A stretch of DNA of 64,000 nt from Paraburkholderia sp. D15 (GTDB lineage Bacteria > Pseudomonadota > Gammaproteobacteria > Burkholderiales > Burkholderiaceae). Under the pieces are notes generated by a model. It saw nothing but the letters and a program-made list of their open reading frames with translations. It was not told the origin of the DNA and ran no database searches. Made by a program: the position numbers and the translations under genes. The stretch spans positions 3,472,001 through 3,536,000 of the forward strand of contig NZ_CP110395.1 in the NCBI RefSeq assembly GCF_029910215.1, written 5' to 3'. Below, piece after piece: positions 24,679 through 34,123 of the stretch (position 1 is the stretch's first letter; each line of letters opens with the position of its first letter).

Positions 24679-25248
24679 CTAGCCACCGAGATCCGGCGGC
24701 GGATACTTAACGTCGAGTATGTCGATCGCTTGTGGGCCAGCCGGCGTGTACAGCGTGACCGTATCGCCGACCTTTGCCTTGAGTAGCGCGCGCGCAATCG
24801 GCGAAATCCAGCTCACATGACCGATATCGAGATCGACCTCGTCGATGCCGACCACCGTGACGGTGTGGTCCTCGCCATCTTCGGTCGCATAGCTCACCGT
24901 TGCGCCGAAGAACACCTGATCGACGTTCTCCTGCTTGCTGCTGTCGACTACTTCCGCCAGATCGAGTCGTTTGGTCAGAAAGCGGATTCGCCGGTCGATC
25001 TCACGCAGCCGACGCTTGCCATAGATGTAATCGCCGTTTTCCGAGCGATCTCCATTCGATGCCGCCCAGGACACGAGCTTGACCACCTCGGGCCGTTCGA
25101 CGTCGATCAATTGCAGCAGTTCGTCACGCATGCGCCGATAGCCGGCGGGCGTGATGTAGTTCTTGGTACCAGCAGGGACATCGGGCTGGGCGACGTCGAG
25201 GTCGTCGTCGTTCTCTTCACTCGACTCTTTGACAAAGGCCTTGTTCAT
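24679..25248 (-). CDS. greB: Transcription elongation factor GreB
   Basis: A 189-residue Gre factor that rescues backtracked RNA polymerase by stimulating transcript cleavage. The N-terminal coiled coil carries YITPAGYRRMRDELLQLI and DRSENGDYIYGKRRLREIDR (the acidic tip and basic patch typical of GreB). The C-terminal FKBP-like domain ends with HVSWISPIARALLKAKVGDT and the PAG-x-x-x-IDILDVKY block. Compared with E. coli GreB it has an acidic N-terminal extension (EENDDDLD). I take MNKAFVKES as the start; a Met two codons earlier at 25254 is equally open. Confidence 0.95.
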   Translation of the reverse strand: MNKAFVKESSEENDDDLDVAQPDVPAGTKNYITPAGYRRMRDELLQLIDVERPEVVKLVSWAASNGDRSENGDYIYGKRRLREIDRRIRFLTKRLDLAEVVDSSKQENVDQVFFGATVSYATEDGEDHTVTVVGIDEVDLDIGHVSWISPIARALLKAKVGDTVTLYTPAGPQAIDILDVKYPPPDLGG

Positions 25249-25368
25249 GATCATCCGTTGACTGCAGCAATCGACTGCCCATCAAGGGTACACGATCGGG
25301 ACCGTGTGACAAATCATCGTGACACGCTTCCATTTTTCAAAACCTTTGCTATAATCTCGTTTCTGCGT

Positions 25369-25445
25369 GCGGCTGTAGCTCAGTTGGATAGAGTACTTGG
25401 CTACGAACCAAGGGGTCGTGGGTTCGAATCCTGCCAGCCGCACCA
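25369..25445 (+). tRNA. tRNA-Arg (anticodon ACG), first copy
   Basis: The acceptor arms GCGGCTG and CAGCCGC (25435-25441) pair; A and an encoded CCA follow. The anticodon ACG is at 25403-25405, and A34 is normally edited to inosine by TadA. A TATAAT -10 element at 25350-25355 gives a promoter just upstream. Confidence 0.97.
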
Positions 25446-25452
25446 CTTATTC

Positions 25453-25484
25453 GAGGGCCTCCCTCCGGGGAGGCCCTCATGTTT
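25453..25484 (+). terminator. Hairpin between the two tRNA-Arg genes
   Basis: A 10-bp stem GAGGGCCTCC/GGAGGCCCTC is followed by the imperfect T tract ATGTTTTA. It is probably a terminator, perhaps leaky. Confidence 0.6.
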
Positions 25485-25529
25485 TACCCCGGTTTCATTG
25501 CAGTAATAATGCGTCACCCGTTTTAGCGT

Positions 25530-25606
25530 GCGGCTGTAGCTCAGTTGGATAGAGTACTTGGCTACGAACCAAGGGGTCGTGGGTTCGAATCCTGCCAGCC
25601 GCACCA
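25530..25606 (+). tRNA. tRNA-Arg (anticodon ACG), second copy
   Basis: Identical over its whole length to the copy at 25369-25445, including the GT just before and the C just after the gene, which points to a recent tandem duplication or gene conversion. The spacer differs from the DNA upstream of copy one. Confidence 0.97.
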
Positions 25607-25613
25607 CCTATAG

Positions 25614-25646
25614 AGGGCCTTCCAATCGGAAGGCCCTTTGTTTTTT
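25614..25646 (+). terminator. Rho-independent terminator after the second tRNA-Arg
   Basis: A 10-bp stem AGGGCCTTCC/GGAAGGCCCT with a 4-base loop, then TTGTTTTTT. Confidence 0.9.
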
Positions 25647-25785
25647 ACTCGGCGATTTGTGTTCGACAAAATTTAAGCGACGGCCGAGGCCAAGCCGGTC
25701 GTCATGCTTCATCCGACGCAAAGAGACGACAGCCCTACCTGATCGCGCTGCCCGGTCACCACCGGGCAAAAGCCGTCTCGCCCCG

Positions 25786-26277
25786 CTATCGCGGAGCCGA
25801 CTGAATATCGCCGATCTGCCCATCCGGGCTCGGCACATCGGCGAACGAACTCCCCTCCGCTACGTCCCCGCCAAACGGCCGCGCTTGCATGCCGGCGAGC
25901 GTTTGCGCCTCGCGCAACACGTCGTTCACGCTCTCGCCGAACCGGCTTTCGACGAACGCTCGCAGCAAGGCCTCGCGCAGCGACTCGCCCCGCCCCTCCA
26001 CGGTCCGATGAGCGCCCTCGAAATCCGCAACACAATACGCAGCCCCCGCTGCGGTTCGCTCACACACCTCAAGCCGCTGCGCTCGCTCCAGCACGACAGC
26101 CGCGGCCTCCCACGACGCGGAAGGCGTAAATCGCCCGTCCCATGGTCGCCCACGATCGTTACCGCGGATCGCAACGGTTTCGCCACTATCGGTAAAGTAG
26201 ATTTCGCGCACGAAGTCGTGCAGGCTGCGGGCAACCCAATAGTCGAGCGCGAAACCGGTAAGGTCGGCTACTTTCAT
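25786..26277 (-). CDS. DUF2591 (phage NinX-like) domain protein
   Basis: A 163-residue protein starting MKVADLTGFALDYWVARSL, the characteristic opening of the DUF2591/NinX family known from lambdoid phages and found in many bacterial genomes. Later blocks FTPSASWEAAAVVLERAQRL and EGRGESLREALLRAFVESRF fit the family. The ~25 C-terminal residues are variable. The start is chosen at the family Met; 13 upstream codons are open. No phage genes are adjacent, so this looks like a domesticated or independently maintained copy. Function unknown. Confidence 0.75.
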   Translation of the reverse strand: MKVADLTGFALDYWVARSLHDFVREIYFTDSGETVAIRGNDRGRPWDGRFTPSASWEAAAVVLERAQRLEVCERTAAGAAYCVADFEGAHRTVEGRGESLREALLRAFVESRFGESVNDVLREAQTLAGMQARPFGGDVAEGSSFADVPSPDGQIGDIQSAPR

Positions 26278-26389
26278 GTGCGTTCTCCCTGACGAACAGG
26301 TGAGACTCGCCGGCAACCGAGGCGTTCAGGCGAAGTGCAAATAGCGCGCGGACATTGAACCGGCTTAAACGGACGCGCCCGCAGAATGC

Positions 26390-26414
26390 AAAAAGGCGCG
26401 CCGCAGCGCGCCTT
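26390..26414 (-). terminator. Rho-independent terminator downstream of spoT
   Basis: On the minus strand a 9-bp stem AAGGCGCGC/GCGCGCCTT with a 4-base loop runs into a T stretch. Confidence 0.85.
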
Positions 26415-26445
26415 CAGCCCAAACAAATCGTACAACACAGCGAAC

Positions 26446-28803
26446 TCAGTAATCCGCCCGCTCGCGGTCGATACGCATGCCGCCGTCGTGCCGATGATGC
26501 CCTTCCTCGCTCGGCCGCTCGCGCGCAATACGCATGACGTCCGGATTGGTCCGCACACGGCGCATCACGTTGGCCAGGTGCACGCGATCGCTGACTTGAA
26601 TCACGAAACGCAACACCGTGGATTCCTGCGACAGATCTTCGTCCATCGCGATGTGGACGATGTTCGCGTCCGCCGACGTGATATCCGCCGCGACGCGCGC
26701 AAATACGCCCTTCGTGTTCTTGACCAGCACCTTCACCGCGACATCGAACAGACGGCCAGGCTGCGGCGCCCACGCGACGTCGATCCAGCGGCCCGGATCG
26801 CGCTTGTGGATGCGCTGCGCGACGCGGCAGTCGGTGGTATGGATCGCCATCCCGAGACCGATGCCGATATAGCCCATGATGTCGTCGCCCGGAATCGGCC
26901 GGCAGCACGCGGACAGTTGCACCGACATACCCTCGGTGCCCGTGATGACCACCGGCGGCGCATGCGGCAGATCGGAATGCGCGCGCGAACCGTCGTCGTC
27001 GGCATCGCGGCCGCTCATCAGCACTTCGATGCGCTTGGCCATGACCGCCGCGACACGCCGGCCGAGGCCGATGTCCGCGAAAATCTCCTGGCGATTCTTG
27101 TTGCCGGTCCACTGGACCAGTTTTTCCCAGGCTTCCGGCGTCACGTCCGACAGCGCAAACCCGTAGCCCTTCAGCGCCTGATCGACGAGACGCTCGCCGA
27201 GCTGCACCGACTCGTTCAGACGCATGGTCTTCAGATAATGCCGGATCGCCGAACGCGCCTTGCCGGAGCGGACGAAACCGAGCCACGCCGGATTCGGCTT
27301 CGAGTACGGCGCCGTAATGACTTCGACGATGTCGCCGCTCTTCAACTCGGTACGCAGCGGCAGCAGTTCGTTGTTGATCTTCACCGCGACGCACTGGTTG
27401 CCCAGGTCGCTGTGGATCGAATACGCGAAGTCGAGCGCGGTGGCGCCGCGTGGCAGCGCCATGATCTTCGACTTCGGCGTGAACACGTAGACCGCATCCG
27501 GGAACAGATCGATCTTCACGTGCTCGAGGAATTCGCTTGAATCGCCCGCTTCGCTCTGAATGTCGAGCAGCGACTTCAGCCACTGATGCGCGCGCTTCTG
27601 CACGTCGTTCAGATCCGCGCCGCCGTTCTTGTACAGCCAGTGCGCGGCCACGCCGGCCTCGGCGATTTCGTGCATCTTGCGCGTACGCACCTGAAACTCG
27701 ATCGGCGCGCCGAACGGGCCGACCAGCGTGGTGTGCAACGACTGATAGCCGTTGACCTTCGGAATCGCGATGTAGTCCTTGAACTTGCCCGGCACCGGCT
27801 TGTACAGCGCATGCAGCGCGCCGATGCAGGTGTAGCACTCCAGCGCGCTGTCGACCACCACGCGGAAACCGTATACGTCCAGCACCTGCGAGAACGACAA
27901 CTGCTTGTCGCGCATCTTCTTGTAGATACTGAAGATGGTTTTCTCGCGGCCGGTGACCTCGGCGTCGAGCTTCGCGTCGGCAATCGCGCGCTGCACCGAC
28001 TCCAGAATCTTGCCCACCACCTCGCGCCGGTTACCGCGCGCCGCCTTGACGGCTTTTTCGAGCGTGGCGTAACGGTGCGGGTTGAAGTTCGCGAAGCTCA
28101 GGTCCTGCAGCTCGCGATAGGTATTGTTCAGACCGAGCCGATGCGCGATCGGCGCGTAGATGTCCAGCGTTTCGCGCGCGACCCGGCGGCGCTTTTCCGG
28201 CGGCACCGCGCCCAGCGTGCGCATGTTGTGCAGCCGGTCGGCGAGCTTGACCAGAATGACGCGGACGTCGCGCGCCATGGCGAGCAGCATCTTGCGGAAG
28301 TTTTCCGCCTGCGCTTCCTCGCGATTGCGAAACTCCATCTTGTCGAGTTTCGACAACCCATCGACCAGTTCCGCGACCTTCGCGCCGAACCGCTCGGCGA
28401 GTTCGGCCTTGGTCACGCCCTGGTCTTCCATCACGTCATGCAGGAGCGCGGCCATGATCGACTGCGCGTCGAGATTCCAGCCGGCGCAGATTTCCGCGAC
28501 GGCGACCGGATGCGTGATGTACGGCTCACCGCTCTGCCGGTACTGGCCGAGGTGAGCTTCGTCGCTGAAATGGAACGCCGCCTTGATGTCCTTGATTTCT
28601 TCCGGCTGCAGATAGCCGGACAGCGCGGACGTCAGTTTGGCGATGGAGACGACGTCATGCCGGCGCGGCTGCTCCGGCGTGGCGGTCGGTCCGAACAGAT
28701 GGCGAAACGACTGTTCGAGGACCGCGTCGATGTATTTGCGTGCGGATGAGGGCGAGTCGGCGTCGTGTTCCGCTTCCGTGGCGGTGGGCGGTGTGGTACT
28801 CAT
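26446..28803 (-). CDS. spoT: Bifunctional (p)ppGpp synthetase/hydrolase SpoT/Rel
   Basis: A 785-residue stringent-response enzyme. The HD hydrolase domain has His122-Asp123 in MAALLHDVMEDQGVT with GEPYITHPVAVAEI before it. The synthetase domain follows (VYGFRVVVDSALECYTCIGA; PGKFKDYIAIPKVNGYQSLH). Then come a TGS domain (DAVYVFTPKSKIMALPRGAT; FAYSIHSDLGNQC) and a C-terminal ACT domain (DANIVHIAMDEDLSQES). All domains are intact. A ~45-residue N-terminal extension precedes the catalytic core. It is the last gene of a yicC-gmk-rpoZ-spoT run on the minus strand. Confidence 0.97.
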   Translation of the reverse strand: MSTTPPTATEAEHDADSPSSARKYIDAVLEQSFRHLFGPTATPEQPRRHDVVSIAKLTSALSGYLQPEEIKDIKAAFHFSDEAHLGQYRQSGEPYITHPVAVAEICAGWNLDAQSIMAALLHDVMEDQGVTKAELAERFGAKVAELVDGLSKLDKMEFRNREEAQAENFRKMLLAMARDVRVILVKLADRLHNMRTLGAVPPEKRRRVARETLDIYAPIAHRLGLNNTYRELQDLSFANFNPHRYATLEKAVKAARGNRREVVGKILESVQRAIADAKLDAEVTGREKTIFSIYKKMRDKQLSFSQVLDVYGFRVVVDSALECYTCIGALHALYKPVPGKFKDYIAIPKVNGYQSLHTTLVGPFGAPIEFQVRTRKMHEIAEAGVAAHWLYKNGGADLNDVQKRAHQWLKSLLDIQSEAGDSSEFLEHVKIDLFPDAVYVFTPKSKIMALPRGATALDFAYSIHSDLGNQCVAVKINNELLPLRTELKSGDIVEVITAPYSKPNPAWLGFVRSGKARSAIRHYLKTMRLNESVQLGERLVDQALKGYGFALSDVTPEAWEKLVQWTGNKNRQEIFADIGLGRRVAAVMAKRIEVLMSGRDADDDGSRAHSDLPHAPPVVITGTEGMSVQLSACCRPIPGDDIMGYIGIGLGMAIHTTDCRVAQRIHKRDPGRWIDVAWAPQPGRLFDVAVKVLVKNTKGVFARVAADITSADANIVHIAMDEDLSQESTVLRFVIQVSDRVHLANVMRRVRTNPDVMRIARERPSEEGHHRHDGGMRIDRERADY

Positions 28804-28985
28804 GATCGCCTCCGTAGCGGTTTGGGTTGGACGCCGGTCTGCACGTTGATGCTATGACTTGAAGCCAATGAAGCTGATGCGTGATGCGGGTGCGGCAAAT
28901 ACAAAATGAAGCAGGATGAAGCCGATGCTGCAGGCGCGTGCCGGAATGAGCAAAAGCGCGCCGGACGAAAACCGAAAAACCTGCG

Positions 28986-29189
28986 TTAAACAGGCACCTT
29001 CTTCAGCATTTCGACGCCAACCTGGCCGGCAGCGATTTCGCGCAGCGCGACGACCGTGGGCTTGTCGCGGCTTTCGATCTTCGGCGTGTGGCCTTGAGCG
29101 AGCTGACGCGCGCGATAGGTCGCGGCGAGCGCGAGTTCGAAACGATTCGGGATCTGTTTCAGGCAGTCTTCGACGGTAATGCGGGCCAT
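28986..29189 (-). CDS. rpoZ: RNA polymerase omega subunit
   Basis: A 67-residue omega subunit. [20 protein letters not shown] and [10 protein letters not shown] contain the conserved NRFEL and RARQL motifs. It assists folding of the beta-prime subunit and mediates ppGpp site 1 responses, which suits its place between gmk and spoT. The spacing to spoT is about 180 bp. Confidence 0.97.
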
Positions 29190-29250
29190 GTTTGGGTTCC
29201 TTCTCGATATGTTGCTTATTCTACCTTATGTGCTCGGTGCACCACCGCGC

Positions 29251-29931
29251 TCACGCGTGCGGCAGGTGGATGCCGAGCTGCACGAAAAGCTGCGTGTGGC
29301 GTGCATATTGCGACGCGAAGCGCGAGCGCGTCGCGGCCACCAGGCACTGCAATTCGCTGAGCGCGCGATCGAAGTTCTCGTTGATCACCACGTACTCCGC
29401 TTCGGCCGCGTGCGCCATCTCGCCACCGGCTGCAAGTAGCCGTCGCGTGATCACGTTCGGTTCGTCCTGACCGCGTTTCTTCAGACGCTCTTCGAGCGCT
29501 TCGAGCGATGGCGGCAGAATGAAGATCTCGACCGCGTTGCGAAACTGCTTCTTCACCTGCTGCGCGCCCTGCCAGTCGATTTCGAGCAGCACGTCATGGC
29601 CGCTTTTCATCTGCTCCTCGATCCAGACGCGCGAGGTGCCGTAGTAGTTGCCATGCACTTCCGCGCTCTCGAGAAACTCGCCGGTGTCGTGACGCGCCAT
29701 GAAATCGTCGACGGTCGTGAAGTGGTAGTGCTCGCCGTCCTGCTCTTTCGGACGCGGCGGGCGCGTGGTGTACGAGATCGACAGACGGATCGCGTCGTCA
29801 CCGGCGAGCAGCGCGTTCACGAGCGTGGATTTGCCCGCGCCCGACGGCGCCACCACCATGAACAGGTTGCCCGGATAAGTGCCGGCATAAGGATGGCGCG
29901 CTGCGCCGCTTTCGCGTGTGTGGTCGGTCAT
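29251..29931 (-). CDS. gmk: Guanylate kinase
   Basis: A 226-residue kinase phosphorylating GMP to GDP. The P-loop is [17 protein letters not shown], followed by the GMP-binding [33 protein letters not shown] and [17 protein letters not shown] are also family blocks. The first ~20 residues ([20 protein letters not shown]) extend the usual N-terminus. It lies 19 bp after yicC and upstream of rpoZ in the same direction. Confidence 0.96.
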   Translation of the reverse strand: MTDHTRESGAARHPYAGTYPGNLFMVVAPSGAGKSTLVNALLAGDDAIRLSISYTTRPPRPKEQDGEHYHFTTVDDFMARHDTGEFLESAEVHGNYYGTSRVWIEEQMKSGHDVLLEIDWQGAQQVKKQFRNAVEIFILPPSLEALEERLKKRGQDEPNVITRRLLAAGGEMAHAAEAEYVVINENFDRALSELQCLVAATRSRFASQYARHTQLFVQLGIHLPHA

Positions 29932-29949
29932 GTTCGTGTTGCTCCCGCT

Positions 29950-30873
29950 TTATTCCAGATTCTGTACTTGCTCGCGCATCTGTTCGATGAGCAGCTTCAG
30001 CGTCATCGACGAGTCCGCGAGTTCCTTCGCGGCCGCCTTCGAGCCGAGCGTGTTCGCCTCGCGATTCAGTTCCTGCATCATGAAGTCGAGGCGCTTGCCG
30101 ACCTTGCCGCCTTTCTGGATCACGTGGCGCGTTTCGTTCAGATGCGCGGTAAGGCGCGACAGCTCTTCCGCGATGTCGATGCGGATGCCGTACATCGTCA
30201 CTTCCTGGCGAATCCGCTCGTTGATCTCTTCGCGCGACACGATCGTCGCGGCCGCATCCGGCGCGGCGATGCCGAGCGCTTCCTGCAGCCGCTCGACGAT
30301 CTTCTGCTGATGCTTGGCGATCAGCTCCGGCACCAGCGGCGTAATTTTCGTGACGATCGCTTCCATCTCGGTGACGTTGGCGATCAGCATGGTCGCGAGT
30401 TGCGCGCCTTCCCGGCCGCGCACGTCGATCAGATCGGTGATTGCCTGCTTGCCGCACGCGAGCACCGCATCGCGCAGTGTCTCGGGCGCGATGCCGGTTT
30501 CGGCGAGCACGCCCGGCCAGCGCAGAATTTCACCCGTGCGCAGACGGCCCGCTTCGGGGAACGTGGAGAGCACCGTGCGTTCGAGCAGCGCGAGTTGCGC
30601 CAGCGCGTCGCGGTTGATCGAACCCGCGTTGGCGGTCTGCTCGCTGCGCTGCAGGTTGATACGGATATCCACCTTGCCGCGCGACAGTTTGTTCATCAGC
30701 ATTTCGCGCAGCGTCGGTTCGCAGACGCGCACGTCTTCCGGCATGCGGAAGTTCAGATCGAGAAAGCGCGAGTTCACGGTGCGCAGTTCGACCGATACGC
30801 TCACGCCGCCGGTGCCCGAGGCCGCGACGAGTTCGCGCGTGGCGCTCGCATAGCCAGTCATGCTGTAGATCAT
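29950..30873 (-). CDS. yicC: YicC-family endoribonuclease
   Basis: A 307-residue protein. It starts MIYSMTGYASATRE, the hallmark YicC N-terminus, and carries VELRTVNSRFLDLNFRMPED and the C-terminal GKRLDFMMQELNREANTLGS with KLLIEQMREQVQNLE. Members act in RNA turnover as ribonucleases, and E. coli YicC affects RyhB sRNA decay. I use MIYS at 30873 because eight upstream codons are not conserved. It is divergent from rph with a 326-bp gap. Confidence 0.95.
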   Translation of the reverse strand: MIYSMTGYASATRELVAASGTGGVSVSVELRTVNSRFLDLNFRMPEDVRVCEPTLREMLMNKLSRGKVDIRINLQRSEQTANAGSINRDALAQLALLERTVLSTFPEAGRLRTGEILRWPGVLAETGIAPETLRDAVLACGKQAITDLIDVRGREGAQLATMLIANVTEMEAIVTKITPLVPELIAKHQQKIVERLQEALGIAAPDAAATIVSREEINERIRQEVTMYGIRIDIAEELSRLTAHLNETRHVIQKGGKVGKRLDFMMQELNREANTLGSKAAAKELADSSMTLKLLIEQMREQVQNLE

Positions 30874-31065
30874 CGTAGTTCTCGCGATTGTGGCCATGCG
30901 CTCGACGATGGCCGGAGAGTCGAAGCGCCCGGCGTGTACGAGACGCGGGGCGGGAAACCGGCATTATCCCATTTTTGGCGAAAGGGCCGCCCCGAGTCGC
31001 CTGCCGCGATACCGGCCGGCGACTCGCGCAAGCCGATACGTGCAGCGGTGTTCGCGACAATCATG

Positions 31066-31108
31066 CGGCGATCGCGCGGCAACCTCACGGCGATCGCGCG
31101 GCGATCGC
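31066..31108. repeat. Short direct repeat rich in GCGATCGC
   Basis: The 15-mer CGGCGATCGCGCGGC occurs at 31066-31080 and again at 31088-31102, and a third GGCGATCGC overlaps the second copy. It lies in the yicC-rph promoter region (30874-31199), which otherwise contains no gene. It may be simple GC-rich repetition or a binding site. Confidence 0.5.
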
Positions 31109-31199
31109 ACAAGGATCACGCGACAAGCCGCGAACCGCGTCACACGTTCGGCGGTAAAATCGCCGTTTCCCTCCTGCTTTTCTCCATACCGATCCCGAC

Positions 31200-31940
31200 A
31201 TGAGCAATCAGACCCAACGCCCCAGCGGCCGTCAGGCAAATCAGCTGCGCGACGTGCGCATCACGCGTCACTACACGAAGCATGCGGAGGGCTCGGTGCT
31301 CGTCGAATTCGGCGACACCAAGGTCATCTGCACCGCGAGCATCGCCGAATCCGTGCCGTCGTTCCTGCGCGATCGTGGCCAGGGCTGGCTGACCGCCGAG
31401 TACGGCATGCTGCCGCGTGCCACGCACACGCGCAGCGACCGCGAAGCGGCGCGCGGCAAACAGACCGGCCGCACTCAGGAAATCCAGCGGCTGATCGGCC
31501 GCGCGCTGCGCTCGGTGTTCGATCTCGAGAAACTCGGCGCGCGCACGCTGCACATCGATTGCGACGTGATCCAGGCCGACGGCGGCACGCGCACCGCGAG
31601 CATCACCGGCGCGTTCGTCGCCGCGCATGACGCGGTGGCGAAACTGCTCGCCACCGGCCGCATCGAGAGCTCGCCGATCACCGACTATGTCGCCGCGATT
31701 TCGGTCGGCGTGTACGACGGCCTGCCGGTCCTCGATCTCGACTACGACGAAGACTCGCAGTGCGATACCGACATGAACGTGGTGATGACCGGCGCGGGTG
31801 GTTTCGTCGAAATTCAGGGCACCGCCGAAGGCGTGCCGTTCTCGCGCGACGAAATGAATGCGCTGCTCGATCTGGCGAGCGACGGCATCAACACGCTGGT
31901 CGCGAAACAGAAGGAAGCGCTGGAGCAGAAGAGTGAATGA
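31200..31940 (+). CDS. rph: Ribonuclease PH
   Basis: A 246-residue phosphorolytic 3'-5' exoribonuclease that trims tRNA 3' ends. [20 protein letters not shown] and [20 protein letters not shown] open the protein; the phosphate/RNA-binding [19 protein letters not shown] and [19 protein letters not shown] are intact, as is [19 protein letters not shown]. Its end overlaps the rdgB start, so the two are coupled. Confidence 0.97.
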   Translation: MSNQTQRPSGRQANQLRDVRITRHYTKHAEGSVLVEFGDTKVICTASIAESVPSFLRDRGQGWLTAEYGMLPRATHTRSDREAARGKQTGRTQEIQRLIGRALRSVFDLEKLGARTLHIDCDVIQADGGTRTASITGAFVAAHDAVAKLLATGRIESSPITDYVAAISVGVYDGLPVLDLDYDEDSQCDTDMNVVMTGAGGFVEIQGTAEGVPFSRDEMNALLDLASDGINTLVAKQKEALEQKSE

Positions 31941-32580
31941 GTTGCCTCCGGACGAAGGTGGGCTGGCGCCGGCATCGTCGTTGAAGAAGGTGGTGCTGGC
32001 GTCGAATAACGCGGGCAAGCTGCGCGAGTTCGCGGCGCTGTTCGGCGCGGCCGGCATCGAACTGATTCCGCAAGGCGCGCTGAATGTGCCCGAGGCGGAA
32101 GAGCCGTATCCGACCTTCGTCGAGAACGCGCTGACCAAGGCGCGCCACGCGGCGAAGCTGACCGGCCTGCCCGCGCTCGCCGACGATTCGGGTCTGTGTG
32201 TGCGCGCGCTGCGCGGCGCGCCCGGCGTCTATTCGGCGCGCTACGCGCAACTGGCCGGCGGCGAGAAAAGCGACGCCGCGAACAACGCGCGCCTCGTCGA
32301 AGCGTTGCGCGGTGAAACCGATCGTCGCGCGTACTACTTCTGCGTGCTGGCGCTGGTGCGTCACGCAGACGATCCCGAACCGCTGATCGCCGAAGGCCGC
32401 TGGCATGGCGAGATGCTCGACGCGCCGCGCGGCGAGCACGGCTTCGGCTACGACCCGTACTTCTTCCTGCCCGCGCTGAACGCGACCGCCGCGCAGCTCG
32501 AACCGGCGGTGAAGAACGCGGCCAGCCATCGCGCGATCGCGTTGCGGCAATTGCTCGCGCGTCTGACGGAGGAAGCGTGA
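31933..32580 (+). CDS. rdgB: RdgB/Ham1 dITP/XTP pyrophosphatase
   Basis: A 215-residue house-cleaning nucleotidase hydrolysing dITP and XTP. The signature [19 protein letters not shown] is followed by [20 protein letters not shown] and DDSGLCV, and later [13 protein letters not shown] and [11 protein letters not shown]. No ATG fits; the GTG at 31933 has a GGAG ribosome site 8 bases upstream and lies inside the rph stop region. Its own end overlaps hemW as GTGA. Confidence 0.95.
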   Translation: MNELPPDEGGLAPASSLKKVVLASNNAGKLREFAALFGAAGIELIPQGALNVPEAEEPYPTFVENALTKARHAAKLTGLPALADDSGLCVRALRGAPGVYSARYAQLAGGEKSDAANNARLVEALRGETDRRAYYFCVLALVRHADDPEPLIAEGRWHGEMLDAPRGEHGFGYDPYFFLPALNATAAQLEPAVKNAASHRAIALRQLLARLTEEA

Positions 32581-33806
32581 TTCCGATCAAGCCGGCGCCC
32601 GCCGACATCGGCAACGGCGTGATCAAGGCGTTCACGTCGCCGGGCAGCATCCGTTTGACGTCGCTGCCGCCGTTGGCGCTGTACGTGCACTTCCCATGGT
32701 GCGTGCGCAAGTGTCCGTATTGCGATTTCAACTCGCACGAATGGAAGGGCGACGCGTTCCCCGAGAACGATTATCTCGACGCGTTGCGCGCCGATCTCGA
32801 ACTGGCGCTACCGTTGGTGTGGGGGCGGCAGGTGCATACGGTGTTCATCGGCGGCGGGACGCCGAGTCTGTTGTCGGCGGCGGGACTCGACCGGATGCTG
32901 TCGGACATCCGCGCGCTGCTGCCGCTCGACGCGGATGCCGAAATCACGCTCGAAGCGAACCCCGGCACGTTCGAAGCCGACAAGTTCGCGCAGTTTCGCG
33001 CGAGCGGCGTGAACCGGCTGTCGGTGGGAATTCAGAGTTTCAACGAAGCGCATCTGAAGGCGCTCGGCCGGATTCACGACGCGTCGCAGGCACGGCATGC
33101 GGTCGAAGTCGCCGCCAACACGTTCGACAACTTCAATCTCGACCTGATGTTCGCGTTGCCGGGACAGACGCTCGCCGAATGCCAGGCCGATATCGACACG
33201 GCGTTGTCGTTCGCGCCGCCGCATCTGTCGCTGTACCACCTGACGCTCGAACCGAACACGCTGTTCGCGAAGTTTCCGCCCGCGCTGCCCGACGACGACG
33301 CCTCCGCCGACATGCAGGACTGGATTCACGAGCGCACCAGCGCCGCCGGTTACGGCCGTTACGAAGTGTCGGCGTATGCGCAGCCGCATCGGCAGAGCAA
33401 ACACAATCTGAATTACTGGCGCTTCGGCGACTATCTCGGCATCGGCGCGGGCGCGCATACCAAGCTGTCGTTTCCGAACCGGGTGCTGCGCCAGGTGCGC
33501 TACAAACATCCGTCGACCTTCATCGAACAGGCGAAGGCCGGCACGGCGGTGCAGGAAGAGCACGAAGTTTCGCCGCGCGATCTGCCGTTCGAATTCATGC
33601 TGAATGCGCTGCGACTGGTGGAAGGGTTTCCGGTGCATCGCTTCATCGAGCGGACGGGGTTGTCGATGACGTCGATCGAGCCGGCGTTGCAGGAAGCGGA
33701 ACGACGCAAGCTGATCACGCGCGACCACGAAAAGATCGCGCCGACGCCGCTCGGTCAGGCGTTCCTGAACGATCTACAGGAGCTGTTTCTGAAAGATCCG
33801 CAGTGA
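32577..33806 (+). CDS. hemW: HemW-type radical SAM heme chaperone
   Basis: A 409-residue radical SAM protein. The cluster motif is CVRKCPYCDFN (Cys-x3-Cys-x2-Cys) with no fourth Cys two residues later, which separates HemW from true HemN. IGGGTPSLL, RLSVGIQSFNEAHLKALGRI and NLDLMFALPGQT are family blocks. HemW inserts heme into target proteins and is often misnamed coproporphyrinogen oxidase; a true HemN lies at the right end of the window. The start is a GTG overlapping the rdgB stop. Position after rph-rdgB is common in proteobacteria. Confidence 0.93.
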   Translation: MIPIKPAPADIGNGVIKAFTSPGSIRLTSLPPLALYVHFPWCVRKCPYCDFNSHEWKGDAFPENDYLDALRADLELALPLVWGRQVHTVFIGGGTPSLLSAAGLDRMLSDIRALLPLDADAEITLEANPGTFEADKFAQFRASGVNRLSVGIQSFNEAHLKALGRIHDASQARHAVEVAANTFDNFNLDLMFALPGQTLAECQADIDTALSFAPPHLSLYHLTLEPNTLFAKFPPALPDDDASADMQDWIHERTSAAGYGRYEVSAYAQPHRQSKHNLNYWRFGDYLGIGAGAHTKLSFPNRVLRQVRYKHPSTFIEQAKAGTAVQEEHEVSPRDLPFEFMLNALRLVEGFPVHRFIERTGLSMTSIEPALQEAERRKLITRDHEKIAPTPLGQAFLNDLQELFLKDPQ

Positions 33807-33871
33807 TGGGTGGCGTTTGAGGTTCGGACGGGTGTCGCGGCGGGATATTTTCAGGTTACAATTTAGGGCTT

Positions 33872-33961
33872 GGAGGTGTGGCCGAGTGGTTTAAGGCACC
33901 GGTCTTGAAAACCGGCGAAGGAGCAATCTTTCCGTGAGTTCGAATCTCACCGCCTCCGCCA
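33872..33961 (+). tRNA. tRNA-Ser (anticodon TGA)
   Basis: A type II tRNA with a long variable arm (GCGAAGGAGCAATCTTTCCG region). The acceptor arms GGAGGTG and CGCCTCC pair, with discriminator G and an encoded CCA. The anticodon TGA is at 33906-33908. Confidence 0.97.
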
Positions 33962-34123
33962 AATTCCTGTTGTCCGCGTACCCGTTCCCGTTCCCGCCGT
34001 TGCTCTACGGCAGACCCATCCGAATCGTTCCGATGCCGCAGTTGATCTCCTCGATCCACTGTCTACCGGTGTCTGCCGGGAAGCTGACCTCATCGCCCTC
34101 CCCGGCATCTCGTGCTCCCACTC

